From NCBI RefSeq assembly GCF_963678635.1, contig NC_087066.1, positions 24,543,012-24,607,011 on the forward strand: DNA of 64,000 bases. The letters are read 5' to 3'. Numbering within the stretch: the first letter of the stretch is position 1; every line of letters begins with the position of its first letter. The notes below the pieces were generated by a model. That model made no database searches. It was given only the letters and a program-made list of their open reading frames with translations, and was not told the origin of the DNA. The position numbers and the translations under genes are program-made. Shown here piece by piece: positions 34,640-43,939 of this stretch. Source of the DNA: Symsagittifera roscoffensis (taxonomy: Eukaryota > Xenacoelomorpha > Acoela > Convolutidae).

Positions 34640-34723
34640 CCCTATGGGGACTTTTATTCCGAAGGATTTTATCCTGGGGATTTTATCCTGGGGAACTTTG
34701 TCCTGGGGGACTGCATCCTAGAC
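34640..34723 (-). repeat. Right terminal inverted arm of the MULE, tandem subunits
   Basis: Units GGATTTTATCCTGGGG are repeated, then GGAACTTTGTCCTGGGGG and GACTGCATCC. On the minus strand this reads like the left arm from its outer end inward. Confidence 0.75.
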
Positions 34724-35007
34724 CTATTTTCTTATAGGATAGAGTTATTTGCTTTTCGTTTGTTCAATGAATTAGATGATGAACTTACAAAAAAATCTCA
34801 GGTCAAAAAGCCAAATCATGAAATGATCGTGATTAAATTTTCAGTTTTCCTTGGGAAAAAATGGCCTAGTTAAGTAGAAACTCACTTTGCTCATCACAAC
34901 TAGCAAAAATTACGTGCTGCATTTAGGAGGACTCTCTGAGGTTCAATTTCCTTATCCATTTAAAAAAGTTTGAAAAAGTTTCTTATACTGCCATTCTAAT
35001 TTTAACA

Positions 35008-35045
35008 CAGAGGCGGAGCGGAGTTTCGCACCGCTTGCGATATAT
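35008..35045 (+). repeat. GCGAAGC hairpin repeat, copy
   Basis: CAGAGGCGGAGCGGAGTTTC then GCACCGCTTGCGATA. The stem has two changes. The trailer TTGGCCGACAGAAAAA follows. Confidence 0.6.
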
Positions 35046-36068
35046 CTCAGACATATTAGTTGGCCGACAGAAAAAAATTAGACCAAAACCAATAAGCCAA
35101 ATCTTGAAAAAAAATCTTCATGATCTTCAAATTTCATAATTTTGTCAGACAATTGCCAATGTTGATTATTTTTTTGAAGTGTGAATCGGTCGCTAAGCCA
35201 AACACACGGATAGACGCCCGTCAGCAGAAAAAATTAAAAACTCGATACCCCCAACCCAGCGCCCACACGAACAAAAAATTTTTATCGCCCTTCAAACGAA
35301 GCAATATCAGACAACTGTGTCGAAATAAGGTAAGCCGAAACCCTTTAGGTCGAATGCACATTTTAATTGAAAGCAAAAAAACTACTTCAGGGGAATGATA
35401 AAAATTCAGAGTTTGTTACAACCACGTTAAACACAAAATTCGAATTAAACGGAACCTAAATTTTTACACATGTTCAAAATCTATCTGCGGGTCAGATACG
35501 CCAACAGAAATTCCAATAGCGGGCCGAAAGGTTTTAGAGATTTTTCAAGCAAAATACTGACTGGAAAAACTCTAATAATCGAAAAACTTGTTAGAGACAA
35601 AATCACAATCCTTTCGCCCTGCAGTTGGCATACCTGACCCAGACCGATTTTGAGCATGTCTACATTTGTTTCAGTTCTATTCTATATTTGTGTTTAGATT
35701 CGTTGACGGGATTGTCCAATACCACAGCTCGATAGCTTGAGACACAAAATAATAGAAAATCGACATATTTGCAACTCAGAAGAAACTTGCGGTCTTCTAA
35801 AACTGTTCCGGAAAATAGTTATCTGCAAATCACGACAAAAACACATGAGAAGGCTTAAAATTTTTATATAAATAAAATCGAAAATATGAAACTAACCTTC
35901 AGTTAAAGTATTAAACACCACGCTAATTCAAAAGAAATTGAACAGAATACGAAACTCAATTAAAACTACCCAATATACAAACACTAGCGACAACACGACA
36001 AAAAGCAGCTATACAAAGTGCAATCAGAAAAAGTAGAAATAAGCTTCGAATTAGCAAAAAAATTCAGC

Positions 36069-36137
36069 TACGTCTGAAATTCAAACCTCCGACCTAGAGA
36101 TTAAGAGTCTCACACCTAAGCACTCAGCCACAGAAGC
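36069..36137 (-). repeat. tRNA-like sequence with CTT anticodon loop (SINE or pseudogene)
   Basis: Minus strand: TGGCTGAGTGCTTAGG (A-box), an anticodon arm TGAGA/TCTCT around CTCTTAA (anticodon CTT, Lys-like) and GGAGGTTTGAATTTC (B-box). The acceptor stem is not paired. Confidence 0.55.
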
Positions 36138-36211
36138 TTAGTAGTTAATATCCAATAACGAGTCACAAATAAAGCAGAGAACAGATGCTATGCAATTTCG
36201 AATGTTACAGT

Positions 36212-36408
36212 AAAGTTCCGGCTCTTTTTCCTTCCCCCACTTGCGAATTTTCATCCCTGTTCACATTGTCTTATTGTTACAAAAATTGACATGCGGACTA
36301 ATTAGGCTACGACAATCTTATTTGGTCTTCATACCTAGCCTTGTAAAACCCCTCGTTACATCATTAAATTCATGCTTACGTGAGGTGGGGAAAAAGAGCC
36401 AAAGTTCC
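36212..36408. mobile_element. 181-bp MITE with perfect 8-bp target duplication
   Basis: The element at 36220-36400 starts GGCTCTTTTTCCTTCCCCCA and ends GAGGTGGGGAAAAAGAGCC, near-perfect inverted ends of about 20 bp. It is flanked by AAAGTTCC at 36212-36219 and 36401-36408. An 8-bp duplication fits hAT, P or Merlin-type transposases. Another copy lies in the cytochrome b561 intron. Confidence 0.85.
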
Positions 36409-36997
36409 AAAGAAATGAACAGTTTTAATGAACACTTTTATTTGAGAGGAAGATTAGAAAAAAAAGAAGGTTCGTAACAAAACACTAAATAGACGCTAGT
36501 GTGTTTTTTGTTTAATATCCTCATCATATTTTGTGAAATATTCTCATCAGGTACAATCTAGCCTGCGACGAATCGTTGCAATCGTTCTAGCTTGCGAAGG
36601 CCGCCAATGTTTCTACAACTAGCGGGAGAACAGTCCAATTGAGACCAAAAGATCAAGGAGCTGAGTAATTTTCATTTGCCGAATGCTCAAACGCAAAACT
36701 GTAAATTTCGGTGCATAAAATGAAAAATTTTTGTGCTTTTTGCCAATTAAGAATCAATGTGACTTTGCAAAAAATACAGCGCAAAATAAGCAGGCCGATA
36801 TCAGTACATGTTTCAACTTCAGCGAAAGTTCCGCTTTTTAAATTTCAATTCGTAAATTACATTTGTCATAAATAAAAAACAAACAAAGCCGATAATTTTT
36901 GAGCAGACACCAGTTGGTCCCAAAAAAACTGATTTTGTAGAAAAGTTTCAATTACCCTAAAATCATTAAACAACACTAGCAATTAAAATGAACATAG

Positions 36998-37440
36998 CCA
37001 ATTGACAGTTGGAAAAGAGTTATGAACGCAAAAAAAAAACTGAGTTGTTTTTAAAAAAATTTTAAAACTTCGAAAAAAATAGATGGCCTTACACCCCCTT
37101 TGAATTTATAAGTTTGAATTTTATAATTAGCACTTTTTTGATAAAACTAATCCAATTCGAGAAAACTGGATCATTGGGTAAATTTTATTCCGCTGGAAAA
37201 TCTGAAAATTAAATTCCATTTTCAAAACAGGTAGTCGATCACGTTTTTCGTGACTTTTACATTCGATAACGGAATTTGCCTTCCTTTTACCAAATGAAAT
37301 GAACTGAACTTTAAAAGAAATCAAACGCCAAACCGCAAAAAAGTAAATTTGAGCCTGAACAAATTTAAAGACTTTCTTGAAAAAAAAACCAAAAAAAGAG
37401 AAATCATCGCGACCTATTTAAGAGTTTGAACTATGTTCAT
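36998..37440 (+). repeat. Interspersed repeat R2, copy
   Basis: It runs from GACAGTTGGAAAAGAGTTA to ATCGCGACCTATTTAAGAG and is co-linear with 23190-23640. Both retain the GATCACGTTTTTCGTGA hairpin. Confidence 0.75.
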
Positions 37441-37639
37441 CGAATTAGAATAATTAGCATGGTCCCGGATTCAACTGCTTGATCCTTCGTGACATAGCCC
37501 CACTCCTTACCAACACACTTCTGGACCCAATTTTTCATAAAAATTACTTCATTTAAAAAGAAAGCAAGCTATCAAAAGATTAAGGTGATTCTGTGAAACT
37601 AGTTGTCAACTAGAAAAAACTAGAACGAGAAAACATAGT

Positions 37640-37677
37640 CTATATTCGTTTGACAATGCTTGCTTATCGCAAGCGTG
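37640..37677 (+). repeat. R3 hairpin repeat, copy 3
   Basis: TCTATATTCGTTTGACAAT, then the hairpin GCTTGC/GCAAGC around TTATC. The paired stem is retained with altered sequence. Confidence 0.5.
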
Positions 37678-37770
37678 AAAAATAATAAATCAAACCGGGA
37701 AAAAGTATATTTTAGCCTGAAAAAAACTTCCTAAAAATATGGAAAAAATTATCAGCACCATATAAGAATG

Positions 37771-38506
37771 TAGTGCTGATTTCAATTAACCGGATAAAAC
37801 GCGTTAAACTTGAAATTTAAAACGCGTTTTTCCCAAATTGGGTTGAGTTTCGGTGAACACTTATGAAGACAAAACTTGCTTAAAATTTTAGCAGAATTAT
37901 TATGGTGTAATTTGTTTTGCAAAATTCTGGTCCAAAATTTTACCCCAAAAATGGGTCATTTTGGCTTTTCTTAATTGATCAAAAATTACGCCAAAAATAA
38001 CAAGTCGATCACAGACATAATTATACCAAAATGAGCCCCTTACATAGCCAACAAACTTTCAGAAGCGTATATTCTCCAAAAAAAAATGCAAATCGTTTAA
38101 AAATTGTTTTTAAATAAAAAGTTGCTGTTTTATATAGTAAAAACGACCTTTTTTGTCTATCAAACAAAAATAGATTAACTTATACAATGTTTTGGAGAAT
38201 ATACCCTTCATAAAGTTTGTTGGGCTTTGTACGGGGCTCACTTTGGTATCACTATGTCTGAGATCGACTGGGTATTTTTGGCGTAATTTTTGATTAACTA
38301 CGAAAAGCCAAAATGACCCATTTTTGTGGTAAAATTTTAGTCCAGAATTTCGCAAAACAAATTCACCATATTAATTCTGCTAAAATTTTAAGCAAGTTTT
38401 GTCTTCATAAGTTTTCACCTAAATTCAACCCAATTTGCGAAAAACGCGTTTTAAATTTCAAGTTTAGCTCGTTTTGTCCGGTTAATTTAAAGCAGCAAGC
38501 ACTGTA
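37771..38506. mobile_element. 736-bp foldback element with ~315-bp inverted arms
   Basis: The left arm (37771 to about 38085) starts TAGTGCTGATTTCAATTAAC. It is the diverged reverse complement of the right arm (about 38190-38506), which ends GCAGCAAGCACTGTA. Shared blocks include AACGCG, ATGAAGACAAAACTTGC, ATGGGTCATTTTGGCTTTTC and GTATATTCTCCAAAA. The spacer is about 105 bp with no ORF. It splits an R2 repeat: the flanks 37740-37770 and 38507-38520 together resemble the CGCGACC...CTACGTTCAT end of R2. Ends flanked by TA suggest a Tc1/mariner-type MITE; CAGTGCT ends would also suit hAT. Confidence 0.8.
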
Positions 38507-39118
38507 CTACGTTCAATCACTATTAATAATAAGCCGACAATTTTTTTAAAACAGAATATTTCCCGTTTGAAAACAAAACAAATCATGTCAAATTGGAACA
38601 ATATTCAAAAACAATGCGTATTCATTACCTCCAGACAAAATTTGACCGAGAAATTCGAATTCATTATGCACTGAAACTAATTTTACCATTTCTAATTTTG
38701 ACCATTCTGTGGTTACTTTCGGGGGAAAATGTCTAGTACTCGGTTGCAATACACTTTCTATCGCATAATCAAATTTCCTGATACAAACTGGCCATTAAAC
38801 CGACAGAAATTTAACCGAAAGTCGCGAGGCCTATTTAAAATTTCACAAAATATTTCTTCAAACCTGAGAAAGTTTTCATTCTAGTCTCTTTTCTAGTAAC
38901 CCGTATCGAGTTTAATTTCAATCACATCAATTCTAATCATCTCCTTTTAGTCATTGTCACTTCGATATCTAGAAAATTCCTTTTTTTTTGAAATATGTGA
39001 TGAAGGGACTCATGTTTAGGTAACCTCGGTTACTATGATACTTTTGACCTTCTGATTTTCGGAAAAGAAAAAGTAAAAAATTCTCTCTTTTTACAAGCTT
39101 TAAATGATTAATCATAAC
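38507..39118. other. Intergenic left of the tandem duplication, no gene seen
   Basis: It carries an R3 copy (38721-38770, stem degraded). The 15-bp motif TTTAAATGATTAATC occurs at 39100 and again at 39125, on either side of the left duplication border. Confidence 0.55.
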
Positions 39119-39308
39119 AGAATCTTTAAATGATTAATCGGTTTTTGGCCTTATTCGTTGGGCGAACCAGTTGTGCTTTTGCACTTAGTAGAGGTAAAAG
39201 TTTAGCGCTAAGCTACATTGAACTCCCATCACTCATTCCCGAGAGATCAGCTAATGCATTGTTTAACTTTGATTGATGGAAGCTCAATTTGAATTTTAGG
39301 AAGCTCAC

Positions 39309-39450
39309 CCGGGTCATTGTTTGATGCAGCCAATAAAGGGGTCTTGACGGTTTCCATTTCGAAAGAAGCTGGAGATGGAGTACTGCTTGGTTTGGATTCA
39401 ACATCATCGAGCGGGGTCGGTACACCTGTCTCGCTTCCTTCGCTGGCCAT
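39309..39450 (-). CDS. Orphan first-exon-like ORF, unit A
   Basis: Minus-strand ATG at 39450 in the context AACCATGGCC, followed by about 47 codons beginning MASEGSETGVPTPLDDVE and ending ASNNDPG. A strong donor G|GTGAGC lies at 39308. Without splicing the frame stops at 39247. The acidic, Ser/Pro-rich composition and clean start resemble the cytosolic N-terminus of a host protein. I recognise no family and no following exon within 200 bp before the duplication border. It may be a host-gene fragment. Confidence 0.35.
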
Positions 39451-39689
39451 GGTTGGTTATTTGATACGGCGACAAAGTTAAGCAATCGATCTAATGAATC
39501 TTAAAAGATATTGAACAAAATTAGACAATTAGCAGTGTTGTAAGAACAAAAATTAAACTCAAAAGCACTTCAATGAAAAAATAAACTAAGTATAGCAATT
39601 AGCTAGATCCAAAAAATCAAACTCTACAATTGCAATGTGCTTCATAGTCTGGCGACAAGCGTTTTTAATATGAAGCAAGCGGTCGTAGG

Positions 39690-39740
39690 AACAACAGGGG
39701 CGTAGCTGAGGTTCGCAACACTTGCGATACAGAACAAAGC
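39690..39740 (+). repeat. GCGAAGC hairpin repeat, diverged copy, unit A
   Basis: CAGGGGCGTAGCTGAGGTTC then GCAACACTTGCGATACAGA. The stem is mostly lost but the trailer is retained. Repeated in unit B at about 50690. Confidence 0.5.
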
Positions 39741-39877
39741 CGCGCTACGGCGAATCGGTAGTGATTTGTACGGCGCCGTTATCACTGCGAGTGTCCGTGC
39801 AACTGCTAAGTTGGAAGTAAACAAAATCAAGTAAAAAAGTTGGAAGTAAAAAAGGGGTAGAATGCGAAGCTTGTTTG

Positions 39878-41126
39878 TAGTAGTAGTAGTAGGGCTTTTG
39901 TGCTCGTAGCACAAGGGGTTTCCCCCTTTCAGTTTTTCGTTCTATAGTGAAGTTTTGCTTCTACAGTCATTCATTGTGCAATCGCAAGCAATTCTCCATG
40001 TGCACTTGTTCATTTGTTCGTAGTCCTTCTCAAATTTTCTCCAAAATAACCACAATATTCGCTTCTTCAGTCTGCTTGTTTCTCTCACGTCAATTTTGAT
40101 CACATTCGCTAGCCGACATGTTTGGTAAAAGAATTCGTCCTCCAAAAATTTCTTTTTCGGCCTCTCGAGCTGAAACATACAACCGCGCGAGGAACAGGAA
40201 TAGGATGGAACTTTCAACATGTCAACATCATAATTTTTCGATAAAATTTTTGACAGCAACAAAAGGTTGTTGATCTGTATATACATTGGCAGTGGCAATA
40301 GTGAAATTTCGATTAACCGATCTTTGTACGAATCCATATGCGGAATTATCCATTTAACTATACGCCTTTGTACATTTTCAAGCTCCGTAATAATGTATTT
40401 ACTTAATCCATAACATGGACTTGCGTACGTGAGTATTGGTACGATCATAGATTTATACAAATCCAGTTTAGCTTTTTGTCCAAGATTCGATACGCTTCTT
40501 TTTATCATGTGAAAAACACGAATTGCTTTGCAGCAAACCTTATTTATATGCAAATTCCATTTTAAGTCACAGGAAAGCATGAGCCCCAAATCAGATTGAG
40601 TTTCCTCTGTTTTAATCAATTCGTTTCCAAAAAGCAATCGTTTTTCGTTTTTGGACATTTTAATTAGGCAGCATTTATCCATATTGAAGGGCATGTTGTT
40701 TCTAACGGTCCAGTCATACAACGCATTTAAATCACTTTGAATATCTATTGTGCTTAAACCCACGCTGAGAAATTTGGCGTCATCGGCAAAAAGTAGGGGA
40801 AACAATTGATCGCACATTTTCGGGAGGTCGTTAACAAAAACCAGAAAAAGTATGGGGCCCAAAATACTCCCTTGCGGGACACCGCTAGTAACTTGTATTG
40901 GTGACGAGTTTACTCCATTTATACGCACGACTTGTACTCGATTTGTCAAGTATGATTCGATTAGTTTCAGTAGCTTGTTTCTGATGCCCGTTTCAAAAAG
41001 TTTTTTCAAAAGCATACCATGATCCACTCTGTCAAAAGCTTTACTGTAGTCAGTAAAGATTATGTCAACATCATGTTGACTTTCAATGCCCTGGTACACT
41101 TTTTCAATGCCCTGGTACACTTTTTG
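39878..41126 (-). mobile_element. 5'-truncated LINE inserted in unit A only
   Basis: The insertion interrupts GCTTGTTTG|ATTTGATACC, which is uninterrupted in unit B at 50867. TTTG borders both ends (39874-39877 and 41123-41126). The 3' end (left, minus strand) finishes in a (TAC)n run with five repeats. At the 5' end CAATGCCCTGGTACACTTTT is duplicated in tandem (41082-41124), a possible by-product of template switching. Confidence 0.9.
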
Positions 41127-41138
41127 ATTTGATACCAC
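39942..41138 (-). CDS. Non-LTR retrotransposon reverse transcriptase, 5'-truncated, open frame
   Basis: An uninterrupted 398-codon minus-strand frame covers much of a LINE reverse transcriptase and its C-terminus. Landmarks are DYSKAFDRVDH, SGVPQGSILGPILFLVFVND, LLFADDAKFL (catalytic FADD at about 40776-40789) and LGLMLSCDLKWNLHIN. After these comes the thumb/C-terminal region ending in a CxC...C cluster. The PQGSILGP form fits the Jockey/CR1/L2 group; the exact clade is not determined. The endonuclease and N-terminal RT motifs are missing through 5' truncation. The apparent start codon lies in flanking sequence and is not a real start. The absence of stops indicates recent insertion. Confidence 0.88.
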   Translation of the reverse strand: MVSNQKVYQGIEKVYQGIESQHDVDIIFTDYSKAFDRVDHGMLLKKLFETGIRNKLLKLIESYLTNRVQVVRINGVNSSPIQVTSGVPQGSILGPILFLVFVNDLPKMCDQLFPLLFADDAKFLSVGLSTIDIQSDLNALYDWTVRNNMPFNMDKCCLIKMSKNEKRLLFGNELIKTEETQSDLGLMLSCDLKWNLHINKVCCKAIRVFHMIKRSVSNLGQKAKLDLYKSMIVPILTYASPCYGLSKYIITELENVQRRIVKWIIPHMDSYKDRLIEISLLPLPMYIQINNLLLLSKILSKNYDVDMLKVPSYSCSSRGCMFQLERPKKKFLEDEFFYQTCRLANVIKIDVRETSRLKKRILWLFWRKFEKDYEQMNKCTWRIACDCTMNDCRSKTSL

Positions 41139-42660
41139 TTAGGGTGTGGTAAAATATCAGAATCCGAATACGCAGACATCGCTGAAACAGTATGGTATTG
41201 CATGACTTGCAAAAAACAACAGGAAGCAGATCGGACTGTGTTAAAGTTTTTCTAAGATATGTGGACGACCTAGTTAGAACGTTCAAGGGCGATCCTGGGG
41301 TAGTTCTCGAGGCTACCAATAAGTTCCATCCAAATTTGCAGTTCACCATAGAAGAACTTGACAGTAACGGTAATTTGGCCTTTTTGGACTTAAAAGTACA
41401 CAAACAAGGCACACCACTTCGTCCCGTCCTTTCTTTACCTGGTAGCTCATGTGACAACCTAAATAAACCATTGGCAAAGTACTTTGCTGAAATTGAGGGG
41501 GCAAACATAGAAACGAACACTCAAATGGCCAGGGAGATCGTGGAGAAAACTGAGTTGGATGTAAAAGAGTTTGTACACTAATGTCCCGCTCAAGGAAGCG
41601 GTTGAAATAGCCCCGAGGAGATTATATGAGCAAGTCAGCCCTCCGGAAACATCTCGCGAGACTATGAAAACACTACTGAGTTTTTCTAAGATATGTGGAC
41701 GACATAGTTAGAACGGTCAAGGGCAATCATGGGGTAGTTCACGAGGCTGCCACTAAGTTGCATCCAAACTTGCAGTTCACCATAGAACTTGATAGTAACG
41801 GTAATTTGGCCTTTTTGGACTTAAATGTCAACGCGGATTCAGCAAAAAAGGTCACAAGTGGTTGGTACCAAAAACACACTGATACCGGCACCATTCTAAT
41901 TTTCAGAGGCTGCGCACCTTCGCAGTACAAAAAAAAACGTTATTGAAGGGACGGTTCTTAGGGTTTTCAGAAGTACCTCAACATGGGAAGATTGTGACCA
42001 GTTTTTGGAAAAAAAGTCGGAAGCAATGGATTGAAATCCAATATCCGAAAAATTGGTCTGACAGGGTAGTGTTTGAAACTCTTAACAAGATCATTGAGGG
42101 ATAGAAAAATTTAGAGGTGAAGGCATCAGAACCGAGAAATGATAAATGGTTGAAAGACTCGCCCCCTTCTTACAATGCAAGATCGAGGCAGTCTATCTCA
42201 ACTGTTAGCTGCAGAGGTTCGGCTAATATCCGGGGCACAAATAATTTTTACATCAAGAAAATTGAAAACAAGCTTGCCATCCCTCAAAACTTCCTTTTCT
42301 CGTGAGTTGAGATCTAAAGTGGTGTACAAGCTTACATGTAGTGGATGTAAATCCACCTATGTCGGCCTGACAGTCCGACATTTAGCCACGAGGGTCGATG
42401 AACACCGCAAACGGGACTCCCCAAAACTTGTTAGAATGTAACAAGGAGGTAGGTGGTACTGCTGAGCTGAGGTCAGAGATTATAGACTAAACAGAAAACA
42501 CTCATAAGCTACTGACATTAGAGGCTTTGCATATTTGGAGAGAGAGGCCAAAGATCAACACACGCGATGAATTCAGGAGCCGAGATTTAACACTAAATTT
42601 ACAGTCTATATATAACATGGCTAAAAGTTAAAAAACAGACATGTCAGAACCAAAAGTATT
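41127..42660 (+). pseudogene. Penelope-like element, rearranged, unit A
   Basis: Penelope-like retroelements encode a reverse transcriptase joined to a GIY-YIG endonuclease. Here RT motif C (RYVDDLVRTFKGD, 41255) runs to NGNLAFLDLKV. It then joins directly to HKQGTPLRPVLSLPGSS and AKYFAEIEG, blocks that belong upstream in the protein. A second RT motif C block follows at 41690 (VDDIVRTVKGNHG ... GNLAFLDLNV). The GIY-YIG region is near 42295-42440 (VVYKLTCSGCKSTYVGLT). The C-terminal block LEALHIWRERP lies at about 42520. Stops and frameshifts are frequent, so this is a dead, internally duplicated copy. Confidence 0.85.
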
Positions 42661-42857
42661 CCCAAATCGAAATTTTACAACAATGAAAAAAAAAAAAAAA
42701 ATTCAGAAGTTTACAGGAAAATGTTATTCATGATTACGTAATTATATTATGTAACTACAGTTGGTTAAATTTGATTGGTGAAAAAGTTTTGGAGCTTTTT
42801 CAGACTTGTTTCTCATTTTTCAGATCTTTGATCGTTTTGTAAATATTGTAAGAAATT

Positions 42858-42900
42858 TTATTCCTGATGATGCACAAAATGTGCGATGACGTTTGAGTTA
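42858..42900 (+). ncRNA. Hammerhead-ribozyme-like remnant of the Penelope element, unit A
   Basis: CTGATGA at 42864-42870, then a stem GCACA/TGTGC, then GATGACG. A hammerhead core needs CUGAUGA, stem II and GAAA; here GAAA is replaced by GATGA, so cleavage is not expected. Hammerhead motifs are known in Penelope-like elements, and this lies about 200 bp after the GIY-YIG remnant. Confidence 0.45.
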
Positions 42901-43864
42901 ACATTTTAAATTTCTTATAAATAAATTCAAATTTCAATATTCTAATTACTTCTTTTATCATACACCTTGAAAAAATGACAAAAATTTACCGAAATTAGAT
43001 TTGATAGAAAACATATTTAGGTTAGATTCGGTTATTTTTGAGTATTGAGAGTTGCAAAAAGTTCGTACAGACGAAAGTAATTCAAAAGAACAATCTGCTA
43101 ATTTGAGCAATTTCTGCATGCAAATTTGAATTTTTAGGTGACATTGAGACCTACTTTCTGTCTGAAAAACTAGCGTTTGCACGCAAAAATTGTCTGAAAA
43201 AGTTCATTTGCTCTATATTTATTTTTGTCTGTCCTAATTTTTAGCTGTTTATTTTAATTGCCAAATAGTTTCATGAGATTCAAAAATTTTCCAATTGTCC
43301 CGGATTTCCCCATTTTGCTCTTTTGTTTTGGCGTCATAATTATTATTCAGGGATGTGTTTTCAGACATCAAAAATTATCAAATAAGTTCAAGTTGTAGCC
43401 CGGGTATCATCTTAAATGCTGAAAAAAATTGCAACATTCGCCCGGAAGTACATATCGACGAAAAATAAAGCAAGGTTGTAAAACGACTGGCTAGCGCCTA
43501 AACACAGCTATACATGCTTTTAACCGTCTCTACCTTAGCCAGTTCTTTGTGTGGTCCTTATAACATTGGGTCGACAAAATCGTTACTGTTTTGGGCTATA
43601 GGCCAAAACGCTCAGATTAACTTAATTAAATGCGAAAATAGTGAGCTCATGGCTGGGCCTCAGTTTCCTCAGACCATGAGGTCACTCCTAAAAACAGGGC
43701 TAATACTTATTTAATACATTATGATTGTTTTTATTCAGTAGATAAAAATCATCATTCCCATAGGAGATGGATCGACCCTTTCCCTCAACTCCTAGCTTCT
43801 CATTATCTGAAAACGAAACAGGATGTTAATTAAATTCAATTCAGAACATGACCAGGAAGCTAAA

Positions 43865-43867
<3 letters not shown>

Positions 43868-43937
<70 letters not shown>
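43868..43937. repeat. (TA)n microsatellite, unit A
   Basis: An uninterrupted run of about 70 bp, against the shorter, interrupted counterpart at 53722-53787 in unit B. Confidence 0.95.

Positions 43938-43939
<2 letters not shown>

Larger units (their letters stand above)
31155..34734 (-). mobile_element. MULE (Mutator-like) DNA transposon, nearly full length but dead
   Basis: The direct repeat CTATTTTCTTA lies at 31155-31165 and 34724-34734, an 11-bp target duplication in the MULE size range. Between the copies, both ends carry inverted arms built of tandem AGGATAAAATCCCCC-type units (31175-31275 and 34640-34723). The element encodes on the minus strand a MULE transposase, split by a LINE and broken by stops and frameshifts. 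Length about 3.56 kb including the nested LINE, so about 2.2 kb without it. Confidence 0.8.
34735..36211. other. Intergenic between MULE and MITE, no gene seen
   Basis: It contains a hairpin-family copy at 35008 and a tRNA-like sequence at 36069. The open frame at 35120-35398 has no recognised similarity and runs out of repeat sequence. Confidence 0.5.

Noticed and set aside
39642-39914. 90-codon minus-strand frame with a hydrophobic stretch
   Set aside because: It overlaps the hairpin repeat and the LINE tail and differs between the two units.
41104-41520. 138-codon minus-strand frame (209 codons in unit B)
   Set aside because: Antisense to the Penelope reverse transcriptase blocks; the longer frame in B arises only because the LINE is absent there.
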